From JBHGBM01 sp041946965 (GTDB lineage: Bacteria; Acidobacteriota; Terriglobia; Bryobacterales; Bryobacteraceae): a stretch of DNA of 64,000 nucleotides. Position 1 is the stretch's first letter. Every line of letters starts with the position of its first letter. Shown here one piece after another: positions 43,504 to 52,383 of this stretch. The notes beneath the pieces are model-generated. The model worked only from the letters and a program-made list of their open reading frames with translations. It ran no database searches and was not told where the DNA came from. The position numbers and the translations under genes are program-made. Location: assembly GCA_041946965.1 (NCBI GenBank), contig JBHGBM010000011.1, positions 1 to 64,000 of the forward strand, read 5' to 3'.

Positions 43504-43654
43504 CTGGCCTTTGCCAGACTGCCTAGAACCCTAGTCTAGCAACAAAGTTGCTCCGCAACCAGGGTGCCGTGATTACAATAACCCGGCAAGTCCATAAAAA
43601 TCAAGCATATTTGCAAGAAAGCCGGGTCCAAGTGCGGTAGAATAAGACTCAGTT

Positions 43655-45517
43655 GTGTGTCGTAAAGGAACATTGGCGCTGGGGTTGCTCCTGGCAGGCG
43701 CGGCGGCCGCACAGGTCACGCCTGGTTGGCGCAAGGTCGGCGGCGCGGCGGTTGAATTGTACCTGGCTTCCCCCGCGGGCAGCCCCGTGGCTTCCGTGTG
43801 GTTTTCCGCCGAAGGCGATCGCCTTTATGCACGCACGGCTTCCGGCCGGGTCTTTTCGACGCAGGATTTCGAAAACTGGACACCGGACCCGAACGCAGCC
43901 GACCCCGGCGCCCCGCCCGCGCTTTCCGCGGTGGAGCGCCTGCCGGATTCCGGTGCCCGGCTGGCCTCCTTCTCCAACGCTCCGGGACGCGTCTATGCCC
44001 TGGGGGCGAACCTTTACCGTTCGGAGGACGGCGGGCGCTCCTGGTCCAATCTGACGGCCTACGGCGCGCGTCCGGTGATCGGGTCCGGACAGCATTCCAT
44101 CGCCGTCTCCCCCCGCGACAGCGACCAACTGGTGGTGGCCAACGACTTCGGCGTGTGGCGCTCGATGGACGGCGGCATGTCTTGGACTGGGCTGAACCAG
44201 ACCCTGCCGAATCTGGGCGCGGCGCGGCTGCTGGCCGCCCCGCAGGGGGCGAACGGACCGCGAATCGCCGTGGGGGCGCGGGGCGCGTTCGAGCTTCCCA
44301 TCGGCGAATCCGTCTGGCAGCCGGTTGCGGACCGCGGCCTGGAGGCGGAAGCCGCGCGGCTGGCGGCGCTTTCCTCCCAACTGAACGCCGTTATCACGGC
44401 CGCTGCATCCGCGGGTGAGACGGTTTACGCCGGTTCTTCGGACGGCCGCCTGTGGGTGTCGCTGGACACAGGCCGGACCTGGCAGCCGCCCACGGCCTCC
44501 GGCGGCGGCGCCGTGGAGCGCATCTTTGCGGACGCTTCGGCGCCCCGTGTGGCTCTGGCCGCGCTCTCCGGCCGAGGGCCGCATGTTCTGCGCACCACCA
44601 ATAGCGGCGTTTTCTGGGACGACCTGACTTCGAACCTGGGCGACACGCCGGCCCATGGCATCACCGCCGACCGCGCCAGCGGCACGGTCTATGCGGCTAC
44701 CGATCGCGGCGTCTTTATGACGCGCGCGGACCTGGAAAACGCCTCCTCTCCCGCGGTAACTTGGACGGCCTTGGCCGCCGGACTGCCCGCCGCCCCCGCC
44801 AGCGACGTGCTGCTGGACGGAGGCGGCAATCAGCTTTACATCGCGCTGGAAGGTTACGGGGTGTATGCCGCGCTCGCGCCTCACCGCGCCTCGGCTCTGC
44901 GCCTGGTCAACGCCGCCGACTTTTCCGCCCGCGCGGCCGCCCCGGGTTCGCTGGTGAGCGTTTTGGGCGCCCGGGTGGATTCGGCACGCGGCGGCGGGCT
45001 GCCCTTCCCCGTGCTGGCTTCCTCGGAGACGGAATCGCAGATCCAGGTGCCGTTTGAGGCCGCGGGCTCCGACCTGGCCCTGGCTCTTCAAACGGCGCGC
45101 GGCGCGGTGCGCCTCCCCCTGCCCATGCTGCCGGTCTCTCCCGCGATTTTCGTGAGCCGCGACGGCGTCCCCATGCTACTGGACGGCGACACGGCTATGA
45201 TGCTCGACGCGGGCAACCCCGCGCGCTCCGGCATGCGCCTGCAAATCCTGGCCACCGGCCTCGGCCGGGTGCGTCCGGACTGGCCCACGGGCATGCCGGC
45301 GCCGCTCGAAAACACGCCCGCCGTGCTCGCCGGCATGAAGGTCTATCTCGACCGCGTGCCGCTCGAGGTGACCCGCGCCACGCTGGCCCCCGGCTACATC
45401 GGCTTCTACCTGGTGGAAGTGCAACTGCCCCGCATCGTCAACGCCGGTCCGGCGGAGTTGTACATGACGGCGGACGGCCGCGAAAGCAATCGCGTGCGCG
45501 TGGTGCTCCTGCCGTAG
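43655..45517 (+). CDS. Sialidase/BNR-like propeller with Solibacter C-terminal domain
   Basis: 620 residues with a signal peptide. Residues 50-420 carry BNR/Asp-box-like repeats (SEDGGRSWSN, SMDGGMSWTG, SLDTGRTWQP), giving a beta-propeller. The C-terminal 200 residues match the Solibacter-type TIGR03437 domain: LVNAADFSARAAAPGSLVS, ILATGLGRVRPDW and VQLPRIVNAGPAELYM. It is thus lineage-specific, probably surface-attached, and perhaps glycan-binding. The start GTG is uncertain; AAAGGAA follows rather than precedes it. Confidence 0.8.
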   Translation: MCRKGTLALGLLLAGAAAAQVTPGWRKVGGAAVELYLASPAGSPVASVWFSAEGDRLYARTASGRVFSTQDFENWTPDPNAADPGAPPALSAVERLPDSGARLASFSNAPGRVYALGANLYRSEDGGRSWSNLTAYGARPVIGSGQHSIAVSPRDSDQLVVANDFGVWRSMDGGMSWTGLNQTLPNLGAARLLAAPQGANGPRIAVGARGAFELPIGESVWQPVADRGLEAEAARLAALSSQLNAVITAAASAGETVYAGSSDGRLWVSLDTGRTWQPPTASGGGAVERIFADASAPRVALAALSGRGPHVLRTTNSGVFWDDLTSNLGDTPAHGITADRASGTVYAATDRGVFMTRADLENASSPAVTWTALAAGLPAAPASDVLLDGGGNQLYIALEGYGVYAALAPHRASALRLVNAADFSARAAAPGSLVSVLGARVDSARGGGLPFPVLASSETESQIQVPFEAAGSDLALALQTARGAVRLPLPMLPVSPAIFVSRDGVPMLLDGDTAMMLDAGNPARSGMRLQILATGLGRVRPDWPTGMPAPLENTPAVLAGMKVYLDRVPLEVTRATLAPGYIGFYLVEVQLPRIVNAGPAELYMTADGRESNRVRVVLLP

Positions 45518-45551
45518 CGGCGAAACCGGACTTCGCGCCTCCAACAAGGGC

Positions 45552-45580
45552 TTTTCACCCGTTCTCCGTGGCTGTACAAT
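45552..45580 (+). promoter_or_regulatory. Possible promoter of the TPR gene at 45608
   Basis: TTTTCA (45552-45557), 17-base spacer, TACAAT (45575-45580). The -35 is only a 4/6 match, but the -10 is close to consensus and the start would lie about 20 bases before the ATG. GGAGG is 9 bases before the start. Confidence 0.4.
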
Positions 45581-45607
45581 ACTGGCCGGAAAACAGGAGG
45601 TGACCGG

Positions 45608-46513
45608 ATGGTCCCGATGTTGAGTTTCATCGCCCTGCTCGTCATCGGCCCGACCGCGACGAACGAGTTGGACGATTCTTACAAGCGCCTCAAGGACGCA
45701 CAAGTCAAGAAGGACGCTTCCCTGGTTAAGAAGGCGGCGGCGGAGACGTGCGCCCTGGCACGCTCGCTCGCGGCCGCTCCCAAGCCGGCGGCCGAGGCCG
45801 ATCAGGCCGCCTGGAAGCAGAGCGTGGAATACGCGCAGAATATTGAATTACAGACCGAGTACGCGCTGTCCGCCCTGGCCGCAGAGTCGGCTCCGGACGT
45901 CGCGGTGGACCTGCTGGAGACCCTGGAGAAACAGAACCCCAAGAGCAGGTACCTGGAAGAGTCCTACGGCCGCTACCTGCTGGCGTTAAGCCAGAGCGGC
46001 GGAACGGCGCGCATTCCCGCCGTCGCCGAGAAGGGTCTGGCCAACTTTCCGGACCACGAGGACCTTCTGCTGGTGGCGGCCGACAACGCCATGAACCGCA
46101 AGCAAATGGAACGCGCGCTGACCTTTTCCCGGCGCCTGGTTGCCGTGGTGAGCAAACACCCCAAACCCGAGGGCATCAGCGCCGCGGACTGGGAGCGGAA
46201 ACGGGTCAACTGTCTGAGCCGCGGCTACTGGATTACCGGGGTGGTGACGGCCGAGAAGGGCCTTTACGCCGAAGCCGACCGGAACCTCCGCGCCGTATTG
46301 CCGATGCTCAAGGGCAACGATGCCATGGCGGCGGCCGCGTTCTTCTACCTGGGCGTCGCCAATCACCAGCTTGGCCAGACCACGCTGAACAAGCAGCGGG
46401 TGCTGGAAGCGCAGAAGTTCAGCGAGCAGGCCGCCAAGATCTCCGGGCCTCTCGCCGAACAGGCGTGGAAGAACGCGCTGGCCAGCAAGGCGGTTGCCGG
46501 ACGCATGCGCTGA
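45608..46513 (+). CDS. Exported TPR-type helical protein
   Basis: 301 residues. N-terminal signal-like hydrophobic stretch (MLSFIALLVIGPTA), then helical repeats with Ala/Leu periodicity, for example AADNAMNRKQMERALTFSRR and AAAFFYLGVANHQLGQ. The layout matches the TPR protein at 56.8 kb, so the two are likely paralogues. GGAGG lies 9 bases before the ATG. It may act as a periplasmic scaffold. Followed by the terminator of the convergent cspA. Confidence 0.65.
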   Translation: MVPMLSFIALLVIGPTATNELDDSYKRLKDAQVKKDASLVKKAAAETCALARSLAAAPKPAAEADQAAWKQSVEYAQNIELQTEYALSALAAESAPDVAVDLLETLEKQNPKSRYLEESYGRYLLALSQSGGTARIPAVAEKGLANFPDHEDLLLVAADNAMNRKQMERALTFSRRLVAVVSKHPKPEGISAADWERKRVNCLSRGYWITGVVTAEKGLYAEADRNLRAVLPMLKGNDAMAAAAFFYLGVANHQLGQTTLNKQRVLEAQKFSEQAAKISGPLAEQAWKNALASKAVAGRMR

Positions 46514-46547
46514 CCCGCAAGGTCGCCGGCGCTCGCGCGCAAACAAA

Positions 46548-46573
46548 AACGGTCCCCGCAACCGGGGACCGTT
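46548..46573 (-). terminator. Intrinsic terminator after cspA
   Basis: Perfect 11-bp stem (46548-46558 with 46563-46573) around a CAAC loop. On the minus strand it is followed by TTTTTGTTT, so it ends cspA transcripts; it may also stop the plus-strand TPR gene. Confidence 0.85.
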
Positions 46574-46601
46574 CGCGAAAACTTGGATCTTCGGGGGACC
46601 G

Positions 46602-46805
46602 CTATACGCGCATCACGTTTTCGGCCTGCAAACCCTTCGGGCCTTGCTTGACTTCGAACTCCACTTCCGAGCCTTCGTCGAGCGTGCGATAGCCCGAAGA
46701 CTGAATAGCGGAATAGTGCACAAACACGTCATCGCCGGTGGAGCGCTGGATGAATCCGTAGCCCTTGGCGGCGTTAAACCACTTCACAACTCCCTTTTCC
46801 TTCAC
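46602..46805 (-). CDS. cspA: Cold-shock protein CspA-family
   Basis: 67 residues, single cold-shock domain: VKWFNAAKGYGFIQR (RNP1) and DVFVHYSAIQ (RNP2), binding single-stranded RNA/DNA as an RNA chaperone. GTG at 46805 is the only in-frame start, with GGAGAG six bases upstream. A terminator-like hairpin lies just 46 bases before the start (46851-46885), leaving no room for a promoter between them. Confidence 0.9.
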   Translation of the reverse strand: MKEKGVVKWFNAAKGYGFIQRSTGDDVFVHYSAIQSSGYRTLDEGSEVEFEVKQGPKGLQAENVMRV

Positions 46806-46850
46806 TGCATTCTCTCCTGAAGCGTTCTTCGACCGTCCTCACGGCCCCCT

Positions 46851-46885
46851 AAAAAGAAAAGCTACGAGGGACCCTCGTAGCTTTT
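46851..46885 (-). terminator. Terminator or attenuator upstream of cspA
   Basis: 13-bp stem (46857-46869 with 46873-46885) with a 3-base loop; on the minus strand it is followed by TTTTCTTTTT. It ends the transcript of the GxGYxYP gene (46967-48640) and stands in the leader of cspA, so it may act as an attenuator. Confidence 0.75.
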
Positions 46886-46966
46886 CCGTAGAACTTCCGA
46901 AGGCGCGGCCTGCACAACTAAGCTTTCAAAGTTGCGAGGCCATTGTCTCAGATGGCGCCTGGAGGG

Positions 46967-48640
46967 TCAAGCGCGCGCTTTGGCCAGACGGTAAAGCGCC
47001 GCCATCTGATCCGGCCGCACCACGCGGTACTCGCCGCCCAGCGCCCGCTCGATCTCCACTACGGCCTTGATCGCCACGGCCCAATTGGTGAGCGAAACGT
47101 GCACGAACGCGGGCCTTCGCGGAACCGTGAAACGCCGGATGTCGGCCACAGTACTCTCCACCGCCCGGCGGATGCCGGTGTTGGTATCGAGCAGCCCGCC
47201 GCCGTGGGCCACGGCACGAAAGGCGGGAATCCCTTTGACCTCGGTGACGATGTCTTCGATGGTGGTGGTCTCCATGCGGCGGTAGTTCAGGAACATTCCG
47301 CGAAGACCGGGCAGTTCCGCGAAGCGCTCCAGCCGCTCGCGGCGCATCTCGCGCCAGGTGGTCAGGCAGGTGAAGTCGAATAGCTTGAAATAGCGGCTGG
47401 AGAGCGCGATGTATTCGTCCCAGACCTTGCGCTGCTGCTCTTCCGGAAGGAAATCGGCGTACTGCTCTTCGTGGATGTAGCCCAGGCCGGTCAGGGCATT
47501 CACGAACATGTCGTTGGGCGTGGCGTGCCGGTAGTAGTAATCGATGATGTCCGGGATCAACTCGAATGCGGCCGGACCCAACTGCCACCCGATGGGCACG
47601 CTGCCGTGCTCGGGATCGCTCCACAGCTTGCGGAACACGTGGCGCCAGAAGTTGGGGCCGTCGCCGTCGGTGCGCGTGAACGTCAGGTAGACCTTGTTCT
47701 CCAGCGGCGGCGGGTCGTAGACCTTCTGCCGGAAAGCGGCGGAGGTTCCCGAATGCACCGAGAGGTTGCTGACCGGGTGCCCGTAGCCGTCCCAGCCGGA
47801 ACAAATCTGGAACTTGGCGCATTGCGACGCGATCCGGACGCCTTCAATTTCGCCGATGCCGGCCTCCGCTTCCAGCCCGTGGTCCCACCAGCCCAGGCAG
47901 GGGGTATTCGGCGGCAGGTTGAGAAACAGCTCGCGCGCGAACTGCTTCTCCTCCTCCGGCGAGGCGGCCGCGCTGCGCGCGGGATCCCGCGGGCCTGAAA
48001 CCCAGATGAGCGGCACGCGAAACTCGACCAGGTAATCGCGCAGCTCGAAGACGCCGGGATCGAGGCAGGCGCAGGCGCGCGTGCTCATCCGCGCGCCGTA
48101 GGCGGAGTAGAACCAGCGGTAGGCCTCGATGTTCTTCTTCCACCGCTTGCGCAGGTCCATGCCGATGGGCAGGTCGAAGGCGTCCAGCAACTGCGGCGGC
48201 ACGGGCAGCCAGCCGTGGACGCCCGCCAGCATGGTGGCCACGTTCACCGTGCCGGGGACCGCGGGGTCCGTTACCACGAGACCGGTTGCGGCGCCCAGAA
48301 AACGCTCGTACAACTGCGCGCCGTTGACGAAGCGGACCTCGTCCACGTCGCCGCGCTCGCGGAGCCAGTTCAGCCAGAGCTCGTCGAAGCGGTCGTAGAC
48401 CAGGAAGATTTGCGGCCCGGTGCGGTTCACCAGCCCTTGCAGGCAGGTGAGCGGCAGGCGTTGGGGCGGGCGCTGCATGACTCCGCCCACCCCGGAAGTA
48501 TCTAGTTCGGCGATGCGCAGCGTCCACAGCACGCGCGCCGGCCGGGCGGAGCGCGGGCAGACACCGGAGGGCGGCTCCCCGGCGCCCGCCGCCGCGCCAG
48601 CCAGGGCGCCGCCGAGAAACTGCCGCCTGCCCAGAGTCAT
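46967..48640 (-). CDS. Tat-exported GxGYxYP-domain putative glycoside hydrolase
   Basis: 557 residues with a twin-arginine-type start (GRRQFLGGALAGAA). A long C-terminal domain contains ALTGLGYIHEEQY, matching the GxGYxYP family of putative glycoside hydrolases, preceded by an N-terminal domain of the same family (AELDTSGVGGVM). It likely acts on a polysaccharide in the periplasm. ATG at 48640 overlaps the stop of the TonB-dependent receptor by one base, so the pair is co-translated; the polymer may be imported by it. Confidence 0.75.
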   Translation of the reverse strand: MTLGRRQFLGGALAGAAAGAGEPPSGVCPRSARPARVLWTLRIAELDTSGVGGVMQRPPQRLPLTCLQGLVNRTGPQIFLVYDRFDELWLNWLRERGDVDEVRFVNGAQLYERFLGAATGLVVTDPAVPGTVNVATMLAGVHGWLPVPPQLLDAFDLPIGMDLRKRWKKNIEAYRWFYSAYGARMSTRACACLDPGVFELRDYLVEFRVPLIWVSGPRDPARSAAASPEEEKQFARELFLNLPPNTPCLGWWDHGLEAEAGIGEIEGVRIASQCAKFQICSGWDGYGHPVSNLSVHSGTSAAFRQKVYDPPPLENKVYLTFTRTDGDGPNFWRHVFRKLWSDPEHGSVPIGWQLGPAAFELIPDIIDYYYRHATPNDMFVNALTGLGYIHEEQYADFLPEEQQRKVWDEYIALSSRYFKLFDFTCLTTWREMRRERLERFAELPGLRGMFLNYRRMETTTIEDIVTEVKGIPAFRAVAHGGGLLDTNTGIRRAVESTVADIRRFTVPRRPAFVHVSLTNWAVAIKAVVEIERALGGEYRVVRPDQMAALYRLAKARA

Positions 48641-51600
48641 CAGAATTCGAAGCGCAAGTTGAACTGCATGATGCGCCCGAGTCCGTTTTGCGCCGTCACC
48701 CGGCCGAAGTTGCGGTTGGTCGGGTTGGTTTGGGGCGACGAAAAATTGGTGTGGTTGGTCAGGTTCAGGAAATCGGCGGAGAAGATAAAGCGCGCGTGTT
48801 CCTTGATTTCAAAACGCCGCAGCAGCTTCGCGTCCCAGGTGCGGATGCCGTCGGCGCGGAGCGCCTCGAGCGTCGGAGGAAACACGCGCACATGGTACGA
48901 TCCCGGCTGATTCGCGGATCTGCCTTCGAACCCCTGGAAGCCACCGGGCACCGCCCCGGTTCCGGTGTAGATGATGTTCGGGTCGAACCACACGTGGATG
49001 TCTTTGGAGTGCACTTCGTCGTGCTTCAGCAGCGACCCGATGTTGTTCACGTCGCCGTAGAAGAACAGGTTGCCCCAGCTTGTCGGCGGCCCGCTCTGGC
49101 GCTGGTAGATCCAGCTTAACTGCCATCCTCCCGCGAGGTGATTGGCGACGCCCTGCGCGGCCCAAGTCCTGCCTTTGCCGAAAGGCAGCTCGTAAATCCC
49201 GGTCCACACCAGCCGGTGCGGCCGCACGTTGCTGTTGGAGCGCCAGGACGGCGCGGGGTCGAATTGATTCGCGTAGTAGTCCTGCGCTTCGCCGTGGGCC
49301 CAGGTGTACATCACCGCGGTATTGAGCCCGCGCGAGAAGCGCTTTTCAAACTGGAACTGGAGGTCGCGGTACCGGTTTCCGCCGCGCGCGTCCTCCGCGC
49401 TGAGGCCCGGACGCACCCCCGTCAGGCCGCTCATCTGCGGGAAGGCGCGCAGCAACTGGTGCTTGCGGATGGTCGTGCTCCGGAAGAAGGACTGCTTTGA
49501 AAGGTAGTCGTAAAGCGCGCGATTGGAGGTTTGCAGCCCGGAGAGGTTCGAGATCAGGAACGGGTTCGGCACGTTGCGGTTCATGTCGTCGTCCACCGCC
49601 TGGTTGCGCACGTTGCCCGTGGCCCAGTACTTCGATGGCAGGTAATTGACCGTCTGGTTGATGACCTGCTTGGCGGTCGCGCCGTTGTAGGACGCCTCGA
49701 TGACGATGTCCCTGGCGAGCTGCCGCTGCACGCCGATGCGCCAGCGCTGCTGCCAGGCGGGCACGAAATCCCTCGGCACGAACGTGAGGCTGCCGCCCGC
49801 CAGCGTGCTCAGGCCCATGGAAGCGCCGATGGGGGTGTCGAAGCGGCTGCCGTCGCTGCGAACCGGGAACGGATCGTTCAACGGGGTCCGGCCCTGCGCG
49901 AGATTGGCCGCCGCGCCCACTCCGCAGCAGAAGTTGAGCCCCAGGTCGGAGCTGATGATGGTGTTGGTGGCGAGGCTGAACCCGGTCTGATCCGGCCGGG
50001 GGGTGTTCATCGGGTTGAACGTGTCGTAATACCAGCCGTAGCCCGCGCGGATCACGGTGCGGCCGTCGAGCTGGTAGACGCCGCCGATGCGCGGCAGCAG
50101 GTGGTGCGTGCCGTCGGTGAAGTCGCTCTTGCCCGAAGTCATGTACTCGATGCCGCCCACGGGCTGGAATTGCGCCGCGGCCAGTTCCGCCAGCGGATTC
50201 CTGGCGTACGCCGCCTGCGCCATATCGGTGAACGGCAGCTTGGCGTCGTAAACGAACCCGCCCGTGATGGCGCGGTTGAAGCGCTCCCGCATGGGGCTTT
50301 CGCGCTCGTAGCGCAGGCCCGCGGTGATGTTCAACCGGCTGGTGGCGCGCCAGTCGTCCTGTACGTACAGCCCACGGTAGCGCTGCGTGAAGTAAGCGGA
50401 ATCCCGGTTGTCGATGGCGATGGCCGAGGGCGCTCCCATCATGAAAGAAGCCCATTCCAGGCCGAGGTTCGAGGCCCTGGTGTCGTTATCGCTCGAACGC
50501 ATGTAGGTGTTGTTGAAGCTGAACGATCCGTTATTGTTGCCGGGTGAATTCAGTGCGATCCAGTAGCGGCGCTCCTGCCAGCCGTACTTGAAGGAGTGTT
50601 TGCCGCGCACCGTATTCAGTTGCAGCACCATTTCTCCCGTGGTGCCGGCGGTGTCGATGGTGGGATAAGCGCCGCCGTAACCCGGCGCCGTGGAGAAGTT
50701 GATTCCGGGGATCGAGTGCATGTCCCCGACCTTCTGATCGAGGTAGGCAGGCAGTCCGAAGTCGCTCGGCTTGAAGCTGGTCCAACTGCTGGAAAGGCTT
50801 CCCTGGCTGTACTGCGTTACGTTGACGCTGGCATTCACCGTGGTGGAGGACGATGCGACCCAGATCCAGTCGCCCCCGATCCCCCGGTTGTAACGGTTGG
50901 TCCACGGGATCTTCACTTCCGGCGTCACGCCGTTGGACCAGTGGTCGCCTCCGGAATTGCGGTGGTTCTTGAACCAGCGGCCGAACAGCCGGTGCCGGTC
51001 GGTGATGTTGTAGTCGTAGCGGTTCACGAAGGAGTTGAACGTTTCGGTGGCCGGCGCGCTGCTCAGGAAATTGTTGAGCCCCTCGGGCGAAACCAGGCCC
51101 GGGATGTCGTTCGGCGCAGGGTAGAAGCGCTCGTAGATCTTGTACATCGGGTTGAGAACCGGAACGCCCCGGTTGCCGGGAAACGGCATGCGCACCACGT
51201 TCGAGCCCTGCTGCCGGGCAGAGCGCGGATCGTAGATCTGGTACTTGGTGGCGTCGATGGCCAGCAGGTCGGAGAAATCCCCGTTGCGCCAGGCCATCTT
51301 GGGCACCGTGACCACCTCGGCCGCCGAGTTCATCTGGGTCTGGTAGATCCCGTTGTAGCTGAAGAAGGCGAAAAACTTGTCCTTGCCGTTGTAGAGCTTG
51401 GGAATGTAAACAGGACCGCCGAAGGTGCCGCCGAAGTTATTCGAGCGGCCGGAGGGCTGCCGCGGATCGTCCGGCCGGGCGAGGCCCCGGCGGACCTGGT
51501 CCTCGAAAGCCAGCCGCTGGAAGTGCGGCGTTGCGTTCCAGCGCGCCTGGTAGTGTTGTTCGTAAAGCGTGCCGTGGGGCCGGTTGGTGCCCGCCTTGGT

Positions 51601-52320
51601 CATCACGTTGATGACCGCGCCCGAGGTGTGGCCGTAGGAGGCGTCGAACGAGGTGGTTTCCAGCTTGAACTCGCCCACAGCGTCGGCGGGCGGGACGAAT
51701 CCCACGCGGCGGGCCACGCCGGTCACGGGCGCGCCGTCGATCATGTACTCGTTCTGCCCCACCGCGCCCGCGGTGTTGTACGCCGAGACGCCGGCGTTAT
51801 CGAAGGGCCGCTGGTGCTGCGGCGCGCCGGTCCACTGCATGCCCGTGGCCAGCGCCGTCAGGGTGAACGGGTTCATGTAAGTGAAGGGCAGCTCGCGCAA
51901 CTGGCGGTTGTCGATCACCCTGCCGCCGGAGGCGCTGGTGGTCTCCAGCATGGGGGCGGCTTCAGTGACGTTCACCGATTCGCTGACCTGGCCCACCTCC
52001 AGCACGAAATCGACGTTCAGGCGGCTGGCGACGTTGAGTTCCAGGCCGCTGCGCACGGTCCGCTTGAAACCCGGCGCTTCCACGGCAATCGAGTACGTGC
52101 CGGGATTCAGCAGGTGCACTTCAAAGACGCCGGTCTGGTTGGTGGCGGTCTTGACCGCCGTCCCGGTTTCGGTGTTGGTGACGGCGACGGCTGCCGCCGG
52201 AATCCGCGCCGATTGCGCGTCCGCCACGGTGCCGGTGATGCTGCCGCGCGCATCCTGGGCGGACGCGGGCGCCGAGCACAGGACACACAGGATCAAACCA
52301 ATCGCCTTGTGGATTCGCAT
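48640..52320 (-). CDS. TonB-dependent receptor, Oar-type
   Basis: 1226 residues with a signal peptide. Residues 25-110 form a carboxypeptidase-regulatory-like plug extension (GSITGTVADAQSARIPAAAV), then plug (VIDNRQLRELPFTYMNP) and a long outer-membrane barrel with the C-terminal aromatic end NLRFEF. It probably imports large polymers with energy from TonB. Own promoter at 52340-52368. Downstream GxGYxYP gene overlaps its end. The substrate is not known; the linked enzyme suggests a glycan. Confidence 0.85.
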   Translation of the reverse strand: MRIHKAIGLILCVLCSAPASAQDARGSITGTVADAQSARIPAAAVAVTNTETGTAVKTATNQTGVFEVHLLNPGTYSIAVEAPGFKRTVRSGLELNVASRLNVDFVLEVGQVSESVNVTEAAPMLETTSASGGRVIDNRQLRELPFTYMNPFTLTALATGMQWTGAPQHQRPFDNAGVSAYNTAGAVGQNEYMIDGAPVTGVARRVGFVPPADAVGEFKLETTSFDASYGHTSGAVINVMTKAGTNRPHGTLYEQHYQARWNATPHFQRLAFEDQVRRGLARPDDPRQPSGRSNNFGGTFGGPVYIPKLYNGKDKFFAFFSYNGIYQTQMNSAAEVVTVPKMAWRNGDFSDLLAIDATKYQIYDPRSARQQGSNVVRMPFPGNRGVPVLNPMYKIYERFYPAPNDIPGLVSPEGLNNFLSSAPATETFNSFVNRYDYNITDRHRLFGRWFKNHRNSGGDHWSNGVTPEVKIPWTNRYNRGIGGDWIWVASSSTTVNASVNVTQYSQGSLSSSWTSFKPSDFGLPAYLDQKVGDMHSIPGINFSTAPGYGGAYPTIDTAGTTGEMVLQLNTVRGKHSFKYGWQERRYWIALNSPGNNNGSFSFNNTYMRSSDNDTRASNLGLEWASFMMGAPSAIAIDNRDSAYFTQRYRGLYVQDDWRATSRLNITAGLRYERESPMRERFNRAITGGFVYDAKLPFTDMAQAAYARNPLAELAAAQFQPVGGIEYMTSGKSDFTDGTHHLLPRIGGVYQLDGRTVIRAGYGWYYDTFNPMNTPRPDQTGFSLATNTIISSDLGLNFCCGVGAAANLAQGRTPLNDPFPVRSDGSRFDTPIGASMGLSTLAGGSLTFVPRDFVPAWQQRWRIGVQRQLARDIVIEASYNGATAKQVINQTVNYLPSKYWATGNVRNQAVDDDMNRNVPNPFLISNLSGLQTSNRALYDYLSKQSFFRSTTIRKHQLLRAFPQMSGLTGVRPGLSAEDARGGNRYRDLQFQFEKRFSRGLNTAVMYTWAHGEAQDYYANQFDPAPSWRSNSNVRPHRLVWTGIYELPFGKGRTWAAQGVANHLAGGWQLSWIYQRQSGPPTSWGNLFFYGDVNNIGSLLKHDEVHSKDIHVWFDPNIIYTGTGAVPGGFQGFEGRSANQPGSYHVRVFPPTLEALRADGIRTWDAKLLRRFEIKEHARFIFSADFLNLTNHTNFSSPQTNPTNRNFGRVTAQNGLGRIMQFNLRFEF

Positions 52321-52339
52321 GAGAAACCTCGTAGGTTGA

Positions 52340-52368
52340 ATACTACTCCAGACTCAGGCGCCGATCAA
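52340..52368 (-). promoter_or_regulatory. Sigma-70 promoter of the first TonB receptor
   Basis: -35 TTGATC (52368-52363) and -10 TAGTAT (52345-52340), 17-base spacer on the minus strand; start predicted about 10 bases before the ATG at 52320. Confidence 0.65.
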
Positions 52369-52383
52369 GCACTAGCATGTCAG

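Noticed and set aside
43611..43643. Promoter TTGCAA/TAGAAT before the propeller gene
   Set aside because: Spacer is 21 bases, too long for a normal sigma-70 site.
43649..45091. 480-residue minus-strand frame
   Set aside because: Antisense to the propeller/TIGR03437 gene; low-complexity Arg/Gly/Gln composition.
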